A DNA stretch of 8,671 nt from assembly GCA_009936695.1 (NCBI GenBank), contig JAACEA010000063.1, positions 1 to 8,671 of the forward strand, given 5' to 3'. Of the stretch, positions 7,776-8,671 are shown in pieces; positions within the stretch are counted from its first letter, which is position 1; every line of letters starts with the position of its first letter. The notes below the pieces were generated by a model. It saw only the letters and a list, made by a program, of their open reading frames with translations, was not told the origin of the DNA and ran no database searches. Both the position numbers and the translations under genes were made by a program. The stretch comes from Planctomycetia bacterium. Its GTDB lineage: Bacteria; Planctomycetota; Phycisphaerae; Phycisphaerales; SM1A02.

Positions 7776-7840
7776 GGGTTTTGTCTTCACAAAGCCCCGG
7801 AGCCGGTGCGATGAGGGTCGCCCGGTGGTGAAAAGACAAA
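7776..7840 (+). promoter_or_regulatory. Leader RNA element with two mutually exclusive stems
   Basis: Structure A: GGGTTTTGT (7776-7784) pairs with ACAAAGCCC (7789-7797) around a CTTC loop, 9 bp with one G-U. Structure B: TTTGTCTT (7780-7787) pairs perfectly with AAGACAAA (7833-7840). It is extended inward by CAC (7788-7790) with GTG (7828-7830) across a two-A bulge. Structure B encloses a hairpin, CCGG-T-GCGA (7803-7811) with TCGC-CCGG (7818-7825), that has 8 bp, one bulged T and a 6-nt loop. A and B share 7780-7790 and cannot form together. This suggests a switching leader for the gene at 7937, but the pairing is only read by eye. It matches no riboswitch family I can name with confidence. 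Confidence 0.42.
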
Positions 7841-7856
7841 GTTGATCGCAGTTTCG

Positions 7857-7902
7857 CGGCGTGTACGCCGGTCCCGTTGGAGGCGGGATGACCCTGGGGG
7901 TC
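7857..7902 (+). repeat. Three consecutive small inverted repeats in the leader
   Basis: CGGCG-TGTA-CGCCG at 7857-7870; TCCCG, 7-nt loop, CGGGA at 7872-7888; and GACCC-TGG-GGGTC at 7890-7902. Each has a perfect 5-bp stem, and they are separated by one base. They sit 35 nt before the start codon. None is followed by a T tract, so they are not intrinsic terminators. Short GC stems arise by chance in GC-rich DNA, but three abutting ones suggest a folded 5' leader. Confidence 0.4.
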
Positions 7903-7936
7903 GGGAATTCGCGATCTCGGGAAAGGGGCCGTCATC

Positions 7937-8671
7937 GTGGTACGAAAGAATTTTCTCATCGCCGGATTCGCGTCCGTCGTCACCGCCATCACATCCGCCG
8001 CAACCGCGCAAGACGGGTTCGGTGGCTCGCTCCAGCTCTTTTCCGGGACGGGCGACGCCGCCTGGATCGCCGGCGAGGACGGTGCGGCCACATGGCTTGA
8101 CGACGGCTACCAGTTCACCGGTTCGGACTCCAGCAGTGGCTGGAACGTGAACTGGGACATGCTCGCCTCCTCCGGCGCGGGTGGCAGCATCACCCTGAAT
8201 TTCACCGTGACGAATCTCTCGTCGACGACCCAGTCGTTCTTCCTGTTCGCGACCCAGGAGATCGATGCGCTCGAATCGACGCTGGCGGGCGGATCGATCG
8301 CCGGGACCTTCACGGACCTCAATGGCGACGGTGTGACCGTGTCCTCCACCGGGGGGAACTCGATCTACACCGGTTTCTACGATGCGACGTCCTTCGACCC
8401 GTTCGACGGCACCGTGATCGGAACGTTGCTCGACGATGCGACGGCCTCCGCCGGCAGCTTCCTCTCGGGCAACTACGACGCCGCGGCGTTCGGTGACTTT
8501 CCGATCATTCCCGGGCAGGTCGCCGGAAACGTCGACTTCAACTTCGGCATCGCCCTCCGCTTCGACGTCTCCGCCGGCGACACCGCCGCCTTCACGTCGA
8601 GCATGGCGGTCGCCGTCCCCGGCCCCGGTGTGGTGGCCCTGATGGGTCTCGCTGGAATGCACCGTCGCCGA
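7937..8671 (+). CDS. Secreted protein with PEP-CTERM-like sorting tail (3' end cut by window)
   Basis: 245 codons are open from a GTG at 7937 to the right edge with no stop. AAAGGGG (7922-7928) lies 8 nt before the GTG and no in-frame ATG lies close upstream. The N-terminus, VVRKNFLIAGFASVVTAITS then AATAQ, is a signal peptide with Arg/Lys followed by a hydrophobic core and an A-T-A-Q cleavage-like site near residue 24. The mature part is rich in Gly, Ser, Thr, Asp and Phe, has no cysteine, and looks like a beta-sandwich (ITLNFTVTNLSS, FNFGIALRFDVSAGDTAAF). The tail at 227-245 is VPGPGVVALMGLAGMHRRR: a Pro-Gly motif, a short hydrophobic stretch and an Arg cluster. This is the arrangement of PEP-CTERM exosortase/archaeosortase-type signals as found in planctomycetes. 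The stop codon probably lies just beyond the window. Function beyond export and surface sorting is unknown. Confidence 0.85.
   Translation, partial: MVRKNFLIAGFASVVTAITSAATAQDGFGGSLQLFSGTGDAAWIAGEDGAATWLDDGYQFTGSDSSSGWNVNWDMLASSGAGGSITLNFTVTNLSSTTQSFFLFATQEIDALESTLAGGSIAGTFTDLNGDGVTVSSTGGNSIYTGFYDATSFDPFDGTVIGTLLDDATASAGSFLSGNYDAAAFGDFPIIPGQVAGNVDFNFGIALRFDVSAGDTAAFTSSMAVAVPGPGVVALMGLAGMHRRR

Overview
The window is GC-rich DNA from a bacterium that is most likely a planctomycete, possibly of the class Phycisphaerae. Three things point there. A secreted protein at the right edge ends in a planctomycete-style PEP-CTERM-like tail (VPGPGVVALMGLAGMHRRR). A large multidomain secreted-type hydrolase lies at the left edge. 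The chemoreceptor has a signalling tip of the variant type common in such phyla. This is inferred from protein character; there is no rRNA or other marker.

Layout: positions 1-2313 (+) hold the C-terminal 770 residues of a multidomain alpha/beta hydrolase (prolyl-oligopeptidase/esterase type), open at the left edge. It converges on, and overlaps by 8 bp, a chemoreceptor gene at 2306-4654 (-). Upstream of that, a 208 bp gap carries a strong intrinsic terminator that ends the next minus-strand gene, a secreted thioredoxin-fold (tryparedoxin/TlpA-like) protein at 4863-5498 (-). Next comes a tRNA-dihydrouridine synthase at 5603-6727 (-). Only 39 bp separate its start from the divergent MOSC-domain protein at 6767-7618 (+). 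A 318 bp intergenic region (7619-7936) follows, with local AT-rich islands, a weak promoter candidate and a string of RNA-like inverted repeats. It leads into a GTG-started PEP-CTERM-like secreted protein that runs off the right edge (7937-8671, +).

The genes do not form one pathway. They are best read as independent transcription units: a secreted hydrolase, an orphan chemoreceptor, a periplasmic redox protein, a tRNA-modification enzyme, a molybdenum-cofactor-binding-type protein and a surface or secreted protein. I found no CRISPR array, mobile element, tRNA or rRNA. The most interesting non-coding item is the leader of the PEP-CTERM-like gene. There an 8-nt segment can pair either locally, in a 9-bp hairpin, or with a segment about 50 nt downstream. 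This alternative-pairing layout is consistent with a cis-regulatory RNA but is unproven.
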